The notes under the pieces: generated by a model
What the model was told of the DNA's origin: nothing
The model's input: the letters and a program-made list of their open reading frames with translations, nothing else
Databases searched by the model: none
Made by a program: the position numbers and the translations under genes
Assembly: GCF_008369295.1 (NCBI RefSeq)
Contig: NZ_VOBG01000008.1
Span: 161,842 to 225,841, forward strand
Direction of reading: 5' to 3'
Origin: Pseudomonas sp. ANT_H4
Lineage (GTDB): Bacteria; Pseudomonadota; Gammaproteobacteria; Pseudomonadales; Pseudomonadaceae
Length of the DNA stretch: 64,000 bases
Shown: positions 26,836-34,269 of the stretch, one piece after another
Layout of the letters: each line of letters opens with the position of its first letter
Numbering within the stretch: position 1 is the stretch's first letter

Positions 26836-26999
26836 AGCGCTTTTCTCGCTGCCCGCTCTACTTCTGTCTTCCGTTCGCGGCGCTTCTGCTCGAACTCCTC
26901 GATGGAGCGCTTGCGGCGCCGATCAATGAAGTGGCCTGCGATCAGGACGGTAACGAGCGCGAGGAAAATCACGACCCAGAACTGTTCTGCTGCACTCAT
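26832..26999 (-). CDS. Single-span membrane microprotein (55 aa)
   Basis: ATG 26999 overlaps the previous stop as ATGA, and its own stop overlaps the ninG start. It has one transmembrane helix (FWVVIFLALVTVLIAGHFI) followed by a strongly charged helix (RRRKRSIEEFEQKRRERK). Probably an inner-membrane protein with a cytoplasmic basic tail. Function unknown. Confidence 0.72.
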   Translation of the reverse strand: MSAAEQFWVVIFLALVTVLIAGHFIDRRRKRSIEEFEQKRRERKTEVERAARKAL

Positions 27000-27175
27000 G
27001 CCTGCATCCCCCTATCCCGGCTATCCGTGAGCAATGGCGTCTGACCCTCGGCCAGCTTCCAGTCGAACTTCTCTTTGCAGCCTGTAGCGCACTGACGCAT
27101 GTTTAGGCTGGGTAGGTTGGTCATTGGCTCGCCGCAGTCAGGGCAAGGCTTTCCGTGTCCGTTGTCGTGGCTCAT
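26996..27175 (-). CDS. Zinc-ribbon microprotein (59 aa)
   Basis: Starts at ATG 27175 behind GGGGAGGG. CPDCGEP and, 17 residues on, CATGC give a possible four-cysteine zinc site. It overlaps the ninB stop (TGATG) and the next microprotein (ATGA). Function unknown; the nin context suggests nucleic-acid work. Confidence 0.7.
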   Translation of the reverse strand: MSHDNGHGKPCPDCGEPMTNLPSLNMRQCATGCKEKFDWKLAEGQTPLLTDSRDRGMQA

Positions 27176-27591
27176 CAATAACGCCCTCCCCAGTTGTCCT
27201 TCTGCGTCCACCGCACCTGGTGCTCGGCGCCGAACGCGAAAACCCACTCAATCAACTCGGCGCATTGCTTCACGGTGAGCTTGCTTGTGCGCTCGTAGAT
27301 GACGTCGAAGCCGTTGCCGTCTACCGCAGGGATCATCTGCGGCTTGTCGCCGGTCTCGCGCAGCCAGGCAGCCGTCAGCAGGCGCTTCCAGATCAGGACG
27401 TCCCACTTGCGACCGGCGTGATCGACTTGGGCGGCGATATCGGCCAGCGCCGCGTGCAGGGCCTTGTTCTGCTCGCCGCTGCGATCCACTTCGGTGATGG
27501 CCAGCTTCTTGGGCTTGGTGATGTCCATGCCAGCGATGTAGCCAATGGCCTTGTTGCGGTCTGATTCATTGCGGATCTGGAGGCTGGTCAT
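27175..27591 (-). CDS. ninB: NinB recombination protein
   Basis: A 138-residue NinB (Orf) homologue. It shows AIGYIAGMDITKPKKLAI, QNKALHAALADIAAQ, WDVLIWKRLLTAAW and ELIEWVFAFGAEHQVRW. Lambda Orf binds SSB-coated ssDNA and replaces RecFOR. Start is ATG 27591, coupled to the upstream microprotein. Confidence 0.92.
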   Translation of the reverse strand: MTSLQIRNESDRNKAIGYIAGMDITKPKKLAITEVDRSGEQNKALHAALADIAAQVDHAGRKWDVLIWKRLLTAAWLRETGDKPQMIPAVDGNGFDVIYERTSKLTVKQCAELIEWVFAFGAEHQVRWTQKDNWGGRY

Positions 27592-27743
27592 GGCTTCACC
27601 ACCCTGCATACCAGTTCAGAGCCGCCGATCGTGGTTTTGAATTCACCGGCATCATCACGCTGACTGATCGCCACGTTCATCAACACAAACATCCCCCAAA
27701 AACCTATCCCGAACAGCCAGCACATAAGTTTTTCAGCGCTCAT
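27588..27743 (-). CDS. Small membrane protein (51 aa)
   Basis: Starts at ATG 27743 behind GGGAG. One membrane segment (CWLFGIGFWGMFVLMNVAI) is followed by a short soluble tail (SQRDDAGEFKTTIGGSEL). Both ends overlap neighbours as ATGA, so it belongs to the same translation chain. Function unknown. Confidence 0.68.
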   Translation of the reverse strand: MSAEKLMCWLFGIGFWGMFVLMNVAISQRDDAGEFKTTIGGSELVCRVVKP

Positions 27744-28468
27744 GACTGCTCTCCCTTGCCAATGGCAGCGTCGACAGGAGTGTCAGCAGCGGCTACGCGA
27801 TTGCGCATCGGGCTACCTTGCAAGCCTTTACGCCTCAAGTAGTCCAGTGCTTTTTCTGGTAGGTCGTTGCCCGGAGCGGCTTTGCGGAGGCTCTGGGCGA
27901 ATTGCTTCGTCAGTGCGCACAAGTCGTCCACTATCGCAGCCAGCTCCCGCACTTCGCCGGTACGCTGAGCGAGGGCGCAGGACAGGCTGTAGATTTCCTG
28001 GCTGTCACCCACGCTCTCGCTCTTCCACTTTGATACCTCAACCTTCAGCTCTTCATTCACCCGCTCGTAGGCTGCGTAGCCGGTCTTGAGGCCGGCGATT
28101 TCGGCTTTGAGGGCGTCACGCTCGCTGGCAACATCAATCAACTTGGCTGCATTGCAATCGCATTGGCCGCGCCATTCGCCGAGCATGTCATGCACGTCAC
28201 CGGTATCTCCGCAATTCCAGCAGGACGGGCCGTGCCGCCAAACCTCAAGCTCTTGCGCAAGCTCACGTTCGGTTTTGCTTCGCAACGTCTTCAGGCGCTC
28301 GTTCTCGGCCTTGAGCCGGTCGCGCTCGGCAATCAGGTCTGCGCAGTCACCGCGAAGCGAGCGGATGGCGCGCATGTGCGAGTCTTCTGGTTGGCAGCCG
28401 CCATGCGGCGAGCACATGCCCGGCGTCTGGCAGCGGGACATTGATTTTCGGCAGATCATGTCAGTCAT
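27740..28468 (-). CDS. Coiled-coil protein with cysteine clusters (242 aa)
   Basis: Starts at ATG 28468 behind GGAG. The N-terminus is cysteine-rich (MICRKSMSRCQTPGMCSPHG). Two coiled-coil segments (about 45-70 and 110-140, including ERDRLKAENERLK and ERDALKAEIAGLK) flank CWNCGDTGD...CDCN, a possible zinc knuckle. It is typical of phage early accessory proteins; no function is known. Confidence 0.7.
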   Translation of the reverse strand: MTDMICRKSMSRCQTPGMCSPHGGCQPEDSHMRAIRSLRGDCADLIAERDRLKAENERLKTLRSKTERELAQELEVWRHGPSCWNCGDTGDVHDMLGEWRGQCDCNAAKLIDVASERDALKAEIAGLKTGYAAYERVNEELKVEVSKWKSESVGDSQEIYSLSCALAQRTGEVRELAAIVDDLCALTKQFAQSLRKAAPGNDLPEKALDYLRRKGLQGSPMRNRVAAADTPVDAAIGKGEQS

Positions 28469-28845
28469 GACAGCAGCTCCTTTGGCACGCTTACGGTGTC
28501 GCCAAGCTTGGCGTGAGCAATTGCACGCATGGCCGCAACGAGAAGGTTTGTATGCTCGAAATAGGCACTCTCGCCTTCCTGATGCGCACGCCAAAGAACA
28601 CAAGCGCCATTCCAGTCCCAAGCGCTCGGCTCAACGGTTAGCTCTTCGGATTCGATCAGTGGGCCGCCCTGGCTCCAGTTGTGCGAAGGGTGATAAGGCC
28701 CGCAGCCACGGCCAGGCAGATCGATGTAGATGTATGGCGGCTCGCTCGGGTAAATAAGCGCTGGCAAACCCTCAGCCTTTGCCACAGCCCAATCCAGCGC
28801 CGCACCAGTCAGATCGCTTGTCTTCACTTCCACGAATTCGGTCAT
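28465..28845 (-). CDS. NinX-like protein (DUF2591)
   Basis: A 126-residue DUF2591 protein. Family signs are LTGAALDWAVAKAEGLPAL, YHPSHNWSQGGPLIE and the closing AIAHAKLGDTVSVP. NinX-like proteins lie in nin regions of many lambdoid phages; their biochemical role is unknown. Confidence 0.85.
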   Translation of the reverse strand: MTEFVEVKTSDLTGAALDWAVAKAEGLPALIYPSEPPYIYIDLPGRGCGPYHPSHNWSQGGPLIESEELTVEPSAWDWNGACVLWRAHQEGESAYFEHTNLLVAAMRAIAHAKLGDTVSVPKELLS

Positions 28846-29627
28846 TGCGCCGCCCTCTTCAATTCCAATTCTTCGGCCTGCTTGATCAGCAGCGCCCGGC
28901 GCTCAGCCAATTCATTGGCAGCGTCGATACGCATCTCGTCCTTCCTTGCGGCAGAGGCCGTTCGCATCTCCATCATCGAGTCCTTCACGCCCTTGAGCTT
29001 TTCGCGCACTGCTGGTGTTTGCCGGGTCACTTCGCCGGTAATCAGTCCCGCCAAGGCGCGACCGTCTTCGGTAACCGGCACTACCCGCAGATCAGCCAGG
29101 TACCTCTGCCCGTGCTCTTGTGGGATTCGCTGCATCTGCACAGCCTTGGTGATGGCCTCGACACGGCGATTGGCATCGAAGCCCACCGAGACGTGCCAGT
29201 TCACCGGCTTCACATCATCCCGAGCCTGGGAAACCAGTCGCTCGTAAGTGCTGATGAAGGCCATTCGCGCACCGACCTTGTCGCCGGCATCGAGAACCGG
29301 CTTTGCCGCGCCCAAGGCGATCTGGATTTCGTCGGTCAGCACCACGGTTTCGAATTCGTCGTTGGTGGTCATGGCGATCGCCCATGCTTCATCCTTGCCT
29401 GGGCGACCGTCCTCGGCCTGGATACGCTGCATGATCGCGCCAAGGGTGAACTTTCCGGTCAGCTCCCGGCGGCAGGATTGCAGGGCCTTGCGGATGTCCT
29501 GCGGCGGGAATGCAGCCAAGTCTTCGGCCATCAACCGGGCGGCGGTGGCGCTGATGGTCTGGCCCAGAGTTTCGGCGGTGGCGCAGATGCCTGCCGCCAA
29601 CTCGGCAAGGTTTTCAGAGGAAAGCAT
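28842..29627 (-). CDS. Replication accessory protein in the P position
   Basis: A 261-residue protein starting at ATG 29627 behind GGAG. It directly follows the O-like initiator with a 14-base overlap, the place of lambda P, which loads host DnaB. The N-terminal half is helical (LAAFPPQDIRKALQSCRREL, FTLGAIMQRIQ). A C-terminal helix is charged. No ATPase motif is seen, so a helicase-loader role is inferred from position. Confidence 0.65.
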   Translation of the reverse strand: MLSSENLAELAAGICATAETLGQTISATAARLMAEDLAAFPPQDIRKALQSCRRELTGKFTLGAIMQRIQAEDGRPGKDEAWAIAMTTNDEFETVVLTDEIQIALGAAKPVLDAGDKVGARMAFISTYERLVSQARDDVKPVNWHVSVGFDANRRVEAITKAVQMQRIPQEHGQRYLADLRVVPVTEDGRALAGLITGEVTRQTPAVREKLKGVKDSMMEMRTASAARKDEMRIDAANELAERRALLIKQAEELELKRAAQ

Positions 29628-30582
29628 TGCGTTTCTCCCCATCGAGAATGAGCCGGGCGGCTTCCTGCGCGGCGTTCATGTTGGCTTGGGTGTCTTCGAT
29701 CTGGCGGGCAGTGCGAGAATTCATCTGGCGGCCGGTGGCCCACTGGGTGTGGTATGCCTCGGCTTTGGCAATCAGGTTGTTCAGGCTGTGGCAGTCGTTG
29801 ACAATGCGGGCGTCGTTGATCGTGAGGTAGTACGCAGCCACGCTATGGGCGACTTCGACACCCAGGCGGTCAACCAGCTTGCCGAGGATTCCACCGGCTG
29901 CTGCGTTCCACACCGGCCAGCACTGGTAGCGCTTGCTGTAGGCCATGGCGTAGTTCGCCCAGGCCTTGAACGTTTTGCACGTTTGGTCTTTCGGCCCTGG
30001 CATGTCGGCTGGGATTTCAACGCGGGGCGCTTCGGGTTGATCAGCCACCAGCACCAACACACCGGGCTGGGTCGGCTTGTCCGAGCCTTCCGGCAAGCTG
30101 TGACTGGTACCCTGATTGGTATCCTGATTACTGGTATCTTGATTTGTCGGAGATTTATCCGACCCTTGCTCGGATTTTTTTCCGACCTTGCTCGGAGATT
30201 TCTCCGAGGTAGATCGGATATTTTTCCGAACCTTTGAGGCTGGCGGGGTCGGATATTTTTCCGACCCGTCTTCTTTCTTGTTCCACTCGGCTGCCTTTTT
30301 GGTCAGACGGAAAAGCGTGATGTTTGCTGTGCTGGACAGGTCAATTAAACCGGCCTCCTCAAGCGCTTTCAGCATGCGGTAAGCGGTGTCAGGCTTGTCG
30401 GTTAGCAGAGGCAACTCTTCTACGATCTTCGCTTTACTGAGCGCAAAGAAGATGCCGTTCTCTGTCTTTACTGGAGTCGTCCAGCTTGGGCATGAGTAGA
30501 TGAAAGCGAACAAGAGCGCTTGCTGCGAGTTCAGACCCCACTCAAGAGACTTCACTTGGTTGATAGATAGCGTGAACTGCAT
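29614..30582 (-). CDS. Replication initiator, lambda O-like
   Basis: A 322-residue initiator. Residues 1-100 are a winged helix-turn-helix region (LNSQQALLFAFIYSCPSW, TAYRMLKALEEAGLIDL). A Ser/Lys-rich linker at about 110-150 (SEKSPSKVGKKSEQGSDKSP) is encoded by five iterons, just as the lambda origin lies inside O. The C-terminal part (KAWANYAMAYSKRYQCWPVW) resembles phage replication proteins that recruit the P partner. Confidence 0.83.
   Translation of the reverse strand: MQFTLSINQVKSLEWGLNSQQALLFAFIYSCPSWTTPVKTENGIFFALSKAKIVEELPLLTDKPDTAYRMLKALEEAGLIDLSSTANITLFRLTKKAAEWNKKEDGSEKYPTPPASKVRKNIRSTSEKSPSKVGKKSEQGSDKSPTNQDTSNQDTNQGTSHSLPEGSDKPTQPGVLVLVADQPEAPRVEIPADMPGPKDQTCKTFKAWANYAMAYSKRYQCWPVWNAAAGGILGKLVDRLGVEVAHSVAAYYLTINDARIVNDCHSLNNLIAKAEAYHTQWATGRQMNSRTARQIEDTQANMNAAQEAARLILDGEKRNAFL
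30106..30144. repeat. Three 12-bp direct repeats next to the origin iterons
   Basis: GGTACCCTGATT (30106), GGTATCCTGATT (30118) and GGTATCTTGATT (30133). They encode the NQDTSNQDTNQGT linker and lie on one flank of the iterons. They may be an extension of the origin or just coding repeats. Confidence 0.6.
30146..30265. repeat. Replication origin: five 18-bp iterons inside the O-like gene
   Basis: Five near-palindromic units of type NTCGGAnATTTnTCCGAN start at 30146, 30169, 30191, 30213 and 30248. The first four are 22-23 bp apart, about two helical turns, so an initiator would line up on one DNA face. The lambda origin has four such iterons inside gene O. Confidence 0.85.
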
Positions 30583-30583
30583 G

Positions 30584-31429
30584 TTAGGCCTCCACCGCGC
30601 TAGCGATATCTGAGAGGCCTTGCAGTACTGGGAGAATGGCGGAAAGTCGCGCCTGAATGGTCGCGTCTGCCTCGATCAGGTCAGAAAGAAACTGACCAGC
30701 AAAGCTAGGCACGCCAACCTCGCTACGCTCCACGTAGCGCCCTATCAGCTCTACCTGAGTGATGACGCTAAGGATTAGGTCAGATGCGCGAGCTTGCTCC
30801 TTAGGAGGTGCCTTGGCCGCCTTAGAGGCCTGCTGAATAGACTTCTTGTCTCCGGCCGCAACAGATGCCTGCTGATCCTTTGGCAGCACCAGCAACGCCA
30901 AGGCGCCCGATACCGAGGCGCGCCCTTCATCCATTGCCTGGACAAGCTCAGGAGCCGCTTCGTTAGCGACACGCTTTGCTTGCTCGTAGGTTTTGCCGTT
31001 ACCGAATCCTGCAGCTTTTGCTGCAATGTCACGAGTCTTTCCGGATTCTGACAATGGTGGAAAATTTTCCACCGTTTTGTCGGATGGACGACCAACCCGA
31101 TCACCAAGCTCGCGCTCAATGGCCTCGCCAATGGCAACGCGCTCGGACGGCGTGAAGTCCTTGCGGAATTCATTCTCGGCCAGTTCGCCTTGCAAGATTG
31201 AATCGAGGTGAACGGTGCGGACTGGAATCTTTTCCCAACCGATGGACAGGCAGGCGCGCAGGCGGCGCTCACCAAAAACGAGGCGATACCCGGAGTCGAT
31301 GCCGATTGGCTGCAAGAGCCCAATCTCTGAAATGCTTGCGGCCAGGCTTTCAATGTCGCCGAAGTCCTTGCGGAATCGATTCGCGACCTTGATCAGGGAT
31401 GCCTGGCACTGAATGATTTGATCGGCCAT
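30584..31429 (-). CDS. ParB N-domain protein
   Basis: A 281-residue protein with the ParB/Spo0J N-terminal fold: IESLAASISEIGLLQPIGI, YRLVFGERRLRACLSIGW and ENEFRKDFTPSERVAIGEAIE. A helix-turn-helix region follows (GKTRDIAAKAAGFGNGKTY). No ParA partner is nearby. In this early operon it may regulate replication or transcription rather than partition. It abuts the O-like gene. Confidence 0.85.
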   Translation of the reverse strand: MADQIIQCQASLIKVANRFRKDFGDIESLAASISEIGLLQPIGIDSGYRLVFGERRLRACLSIGWEKIPVRTVHLDSILQGELAENEFRKDFTPSERVAIGEAIERELGDRVGRPSDKTVENFPPLSESGKTRDIAAKAAGFGNGKTYEQAKRVANEAAPELVQAMDEGRASVSGALALLVLPKDQQASVAAGDKKSIQQASKAAKAPPKEQARASDLILSVITQVELIGRYVERSEVGVPSFAGQFLSDLIEADATIQARLSAILPVLQGLSDIASAVEA

Positions 31430-31465
31430 TTTTTGACAGGGGACGGTTTCCCGCCCCCATCCTAT

Positions 31466-32299
31466 TTAGATGAAGGTCGGGAAGGTGTCGTCGACTCGCA
31501 TAACGTTGGTCGCGTGCTTAATAGGCTTGCCACGCAGCTCTGCGTTCCATGTGCGAATCAGCGCGCCGATGACTTGGCTGCGGTGGATCGGGCGACGATC
31601 CACTGATGCGGCAAAGCAGCGATTACGCAGGTACAGAAGGTTGTCGTTGACCCCTTCGACGGCGCCTACCATGAAGCGCTCTAGGAATCGCTCAGCCAAA
31701 GCTTGGTTGCGCTGACTTGCGTAGAAGTAAAACATTGCAGCGATTGAGCGCGGAACGGGCGATTGCCGAGGTAGGGTTTGGCCGTACTCGGCGGCGGCGA
31801 TCAGCAGCGGGTTGCGTTTCACGAATTCCAGGACATCGGTCTTCTCGGCTTTGCCGGGAAATCCAAATTGCTCCTTCTCGTAATCAATCACCCAGGTGGT
31901 GGCGGTCGCCAGCATCTTGCAGGTCTCAACAGGGAGGCCTAGCTGGACAAACAACACATCCGACTTCTGGCGACCTTTGCCGCTGTCGAGTACGTCGAAA
32001 ATGCTTTCGTCAAAGCCTCGCATTACGACGCAAGTGACGGTGATACCAGATTGAAGAATGGCATGTAGGCGGTGCTGACCATCCAACAAGCTGCCCCCCT
32101 TTGAGAAGCGGATGGGGTCGCCGGTCATCTTCCATCCGCCCTCTCGGATCGCTTTTTCGAGCTTCGCGACGTGCGCCATGCTTGCCGCCCGGTTCCCGGT
32201 GTTCCGCTCAAGCCAGGCGCGGGCGATCTCGGGCGTCACCTGCTCGACGGTAATTGCTGGACCGTTTACGTTGATGGCGTTTTGGGTTAAATTGCTCAT
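31466..32299 (-). CDS. ParB-like (DGQHR) phage protein
   Basis: A 277-residue protein starting at ATG 32299 behind AAGGA. The core SKGGSLLDGQHRLHAILQSG carries the DGQHR-type loop of the ParB/sulfiredoxin superfamily. The second half is helical (IAAMFYFYASQRNQALAERF). Such proteins occur in phage early operons with unknown catalytic role; nuclease or nucleotide hydrolysis has been proposed for relatives. It sits beside a second ParB-like gene. Confidence 0.78.
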   Translation of the reverse strand: MSNLTQNAINVNGPAITVEQVTPEIARAWLERNTGNRAASMAHVAKLEKAIREGGWKMTGDPIRFSKGGSLLDGQHRLHAILQSGITVTCVVMRGFDESIFDVLDSGKGRQKSDVLFVQLGLPVETCKMLATATTWVIDYEKEQFGFPGKAEKTDVLEFVKRNPLLIAAAEYGQTLPRQSPVPRSIAAMFYFYASQRNQALAERFLERFMVGAVEGVNDNLLYLRNRCFAASVDRRPIHRSQVIGALIRTWNAELRGKPIKHATNVMRVDDTFPTFI

Positions 32300-32325
32300 G
32301 TAGATTTTCCTTTCGTTACGCAATC

Positions 32326-32352
32326 AGCCAGGCCACGAACCTGGCTTTTTTT
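32326..32352 (+). terminator. Plus-strand rho-independent terminator inside the minus-strand early region
   Basis: AGCCAGG-CCACGAA-CCTGGCT followed by TTTTTT on the plus strand. No plus-strand gene lies upstream for 28 kb apart from a 64-aa gene at 3769. It could stop antisense transcription heading towards cII and cro. Confidence 0.7.
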
Positions 32353-32379
32353 GCGCCCGCAATTTGCGGTTGGGGTTTT

Positions 32380-32413
32380 GCGCCACGTTTTGTAAAGCGT
32401 GAAAACGTGGCGC
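32380..32413. repeat. Long dyad element, copy 1
   Basis: Perfect 12-bp arms GCGCCACGTTTT / AAAACGTGGCGC around a 10-base spacer, ten bases after the cII stop. A second copy with the same arms (one extra G) and the same 10-base spacer lies at 45415-45449. There is no U-run, so an operator or RNA-protein site is more likely than a terminator. Confidence 0.75.
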
Positions 32414-32422
32414 GGCATGGTT

Positions 32423-32893
32423 TCAAGCTCTTGCCTTGTGCAACTCAATCACCGCCGCCACAGCCTCAAGGCTCGCCGACATGTACTTGGCGTGCAGGGC
32501 GCGGATTTTCTTTGCTTCGGTCGCGTTGATCTCGCCGTCTTCCAGGGCGGAAGCGACCATCTGGTCAAGGGCACCACGCTGCGCCGATGCAGCCAGCGAG
32601 CGCTGATATAGATCGACGTTGTCCAGCTCCCCCGCTTCCGGGATCTTCACGAACACGCCGCCGTACATGGCGCAGATGTAGTCGGGGAGGAATGTGGTTT
32701 GGGCTTGGGTTTCGAGCACGCAGACTTCGTCATCAGTCAGCCGCTTGACCCCTGCCGACTCATAAATCCGATTCTTGAAACGCTTGAAATCTTCCTCGCC
32801 AAGAAATGCTGCGGCGCAAGGAAGACCGCCTGAGACGGCATTGGCGGCAGCAATCACTGCTGCCCTGCGGGTTTCTAGCACTGGCGACTTCAT
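32423..32893 (-). CDS. CII-family phage regulatory protein
   Basis: A 156-residue protein of the phage CII/CP76-like group. It shows RRAAVIAAANAVSGGLPCAA, LTDDEVCVLETQA, LPDYICAMYGGVFVKIP and LDNVDLYQRSLAASAQRG. In related phages it follows cro and helps set the lysis-lysogeny choice or primary regulation. Start ATG 32893 has a distant AAGGA. Confidence 0.8.
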   Translation of the reverse strand: MKSPVLETRRAAVIAAANAVSGGLPCAAAFLGEEDFKRFKNRIYESAGVKRLTDDEVCVLETQAQTTFLPDYICAMYGGVFVKIPEAGELDNVDLYQRSLAASAQRGALDQMVASALEDGEINATEAKKIRALHAKYMSASLEAVAAVIELHKARA

Positions 32894-32957
32894 CGTCTAG
32901 TTTTTCCTTGGCTCGGTTGCGTTCAAGATGGCTTCAATGGATCGGCGGACTGGGGTG

Positions 32958-33167
32958 TCAGGCGGCTGCCAGGGGTATGGTTGGACGCAGATCACGAGCC
33001 TTGATTGCCCCATGCGTGATGATCTCGGCGCGCATTGCGACTTCGGCTGCGCAGCCGTGAAGGCCGCGAACCCACCCGCTGACAGTGCCCTGCTTTACGC
33101 CAAGCGCAGCCGCGGTCGCGGATTGCGAGCCGAAATGCTCGACGAGCTTCTCAAAAGGTTTTTTCAT
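32958..33167 (-). CDS. Cro-like repressor
   Basis: A 69-residue helix-turn-helix protein (FGSQSATAAALGVKQGTVSGW), divergent from cI across the operator region. Start ATG 33167 follows GGAG. As in lambda, it would bind the same operators to shut off pRM and moderate pR. Confidence 0.88.
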   Translation of the reverse strand: MKKPFEKLVEHFGSQSATAAALGVKQGTVSGWVRGLHGCAAEVAMRAEIITHGAIKARDLRPTIPLAAA

Positions 33168-33183
33168 GATTCTCCGCCCATAT

Positions 33184-33245
33184 AAAGGGATGCCTTTATC
33201 TTATGGCAAAGGTATACCTTTTTGCAACTTCAAAGGACAACCTTT
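33184..33245. promoter_or_regulatory. Three CI/Cro operators, AAAGG-N4-CCTTT
   Basis: O1 33184-33197 (spacer GATG), O2 33208-33221 (TATA) and O3 33232-33245 (ACAA). Starts are exactly 24 bp apart. O2 lies in the pR spacer, O1 just past the pR -10 box, and O3 in the pRM spacer. Confidence 0.9.
33198..33227 (-). promoter_or_regulatory. pR promoter for cro and the early minus operon
   Basis: Minus-strand TTGCAA (33227-33222), 18-bp spacer, TAAGAT (33203-33198). Transcription would start about 25 bases before the cro ATG. The -35 box TTGCAA is its own complement and is shared with pRM. Confidence 0.65.
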
Positions 33246-33250
33246 AACTT
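33222..33250 (+). promoter_or_regulatory. pRM promoter for cI, probably leaderless
   Basis: TTGCAA (33222-33227), 17-bp spacer, TAACTT (33245-33250). The ATG at 33259 is where the transcript would begin, and there is no ribosome site before it, as for lambda cI from pRM. Confidence 0.65.
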
Positions 33251-33258
33251 ATCTACCT

Positions 33259-34020
33259 ATGGAATTAAAAGATCGTCTCAAGCAAGCACGAAAGCATGCT
33301 GGCCTTACCCAGGCTGAGCTGGCCGAGCGCGCCGGTATAAAGCAAGCCTCTATTTCCGAAATTGAACGAGGGCTGACCAGGTCGAGCAGTCACCTGGTTC
33401 GATTGGCTCAGATATGCAATGTCGACCCTGTGTGGCTGTCGGAGGGCACTCGCTTTCCTGATGCGCAATGGAAGGCGGTGACGGGAGGAGTGCAGCCACA
33501 ACTGGAAAAACCTCCCGGCATAGAGTCAAACGCCAGCGCCCTTAGGTCAATTGATGGATGGGACGAAAAAACGCCCCTCGATGACGATGAGGTAGAGGTT
33601 CCGTTTCTTCGGGAGGTGGAGCTGGACGCCGGATCTGGACGGTTCGTTATTCGGGAGGATGAGGGCGAAAGCCTTCGCTTTCGCAAGAAGAACCTTAGAG
33701 ATAACAACGTTCAATTTAATCAGGCGAAGTGCGTAACCGTTCGCGGCAACAGCATGACTCCCGTGCTACGCGACGGCGCAACCGTGGGCGTAGATCTCGG
33801 CAAGACGGGCCTCGGCGACATCATTGACGGCGATCTGTACGCAATAAACCACAACGGGCAGTTGCGGGTTAAGCAGCTATTTAGGCTACCTACCGGGATC
33901 AGACTGCGCAGCTTCAATCGCGATGAGCATCCAGATGAGGATTACAGCTTCCAGCAGATGCAGGATCAGCAGATAGCCATCCTTGGGCACGTTTTCTGGT
34001 GGGGCATGTACGCCCGGTAG
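33259..34020 (+). CDS. CI-type repressor with S24 autocleavage domain
   Basis: A 253-residue lysogeny repressor starting at ATG 33259. Residues 1-65 are an HTH_3 domain (KHAGLTQAELAERAGIKQAS, EIERGLTRSSSHL). Residues about 115-250 are a LexA/S24 peptidase with the serine in VRGNSMTPVLRDG and the lysine in GQLRVKQLF. RecA-stimulated self-cleavage would induce the prophage. It is divergent from cro. Most of the plus-strand frame upstream of 33259 overlaps the operators and cro and is not coding. Confidence 0.95.
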   Translation: MELKDRLKQARKHAGLTQAELAERAGIKQASISEIERGLTRSSSHLVRLAQICNVDPVWLSEGTRFPDAQWKAVTGGVQPQLEKPPGIESNASALRSIDGWDEKTPLDDDEVEVPFLREVELDAGSGRFVIREDEGESLRFRKKNLRDNNVQFNQAKCVTVRGNSMTPVLRDGATVGVDLGKTGLGDIIDGDLYAINHNGQLRVKQLFRLPTGIRLRSFNRDEHPDEDYSFQQMQDQQIAILGHVFWWGMYAR

Positions 34021-34225
34021 GGAAAGCCGTGCCGCTGCGGTCGTGCAGGCGCCGCAGAAATTTTACTGGGCAATCACCATAATTCAATGAATGCGCGGCA
34101 ATTTTAGAGTTTGTAGAGGCTCGTCAACCTGATTATGATGCCGCCGGTCGGACGGCTCGCATTAGGGGCCGCGGAAATAGCCGCTTGCAAGATTCAAATA
34201 AATAATCGTTATTTACGTCGCTGCG
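34021..34225. other. Non-coding gap after cI
   Basis: About 200 bases of lower G+C with no convincing frame. It includes AT-rich sequence just before the toxin-antitoxin promoter. Nothing else is recognised. Confidence 0.5.
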
Positions 34226-34265
34226 TTGGCACCATACTATGGTGTCACCTATAAGATTTATAGGT
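34226..34265 (+). promoter_or_regulatory. Toxin-antitoxin promoter with two dyad operators
   Basis: TTGGCA (34226) - 18 bp - TATAAG (34250). CACCATA-C-TATGGTG (34230-34244) fills the spacer and ACCTATAA-GAT-TTATAGGT (34247-34265) covers the -10 box. The start codon is five bases later. This fits autorepression by the helix-turn-helix antitoxin. Confidence 0.75.
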
Positions 34266-34269
34266 ATTC

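Noticed and set aside
30106..30265. CRISPR-like array
   Set aside because: The repeats are near-palindromic 18-mers with 4-5-base gaps inside a gene; they are iterons. No CRISPR array or cas gene is seen anywhere.
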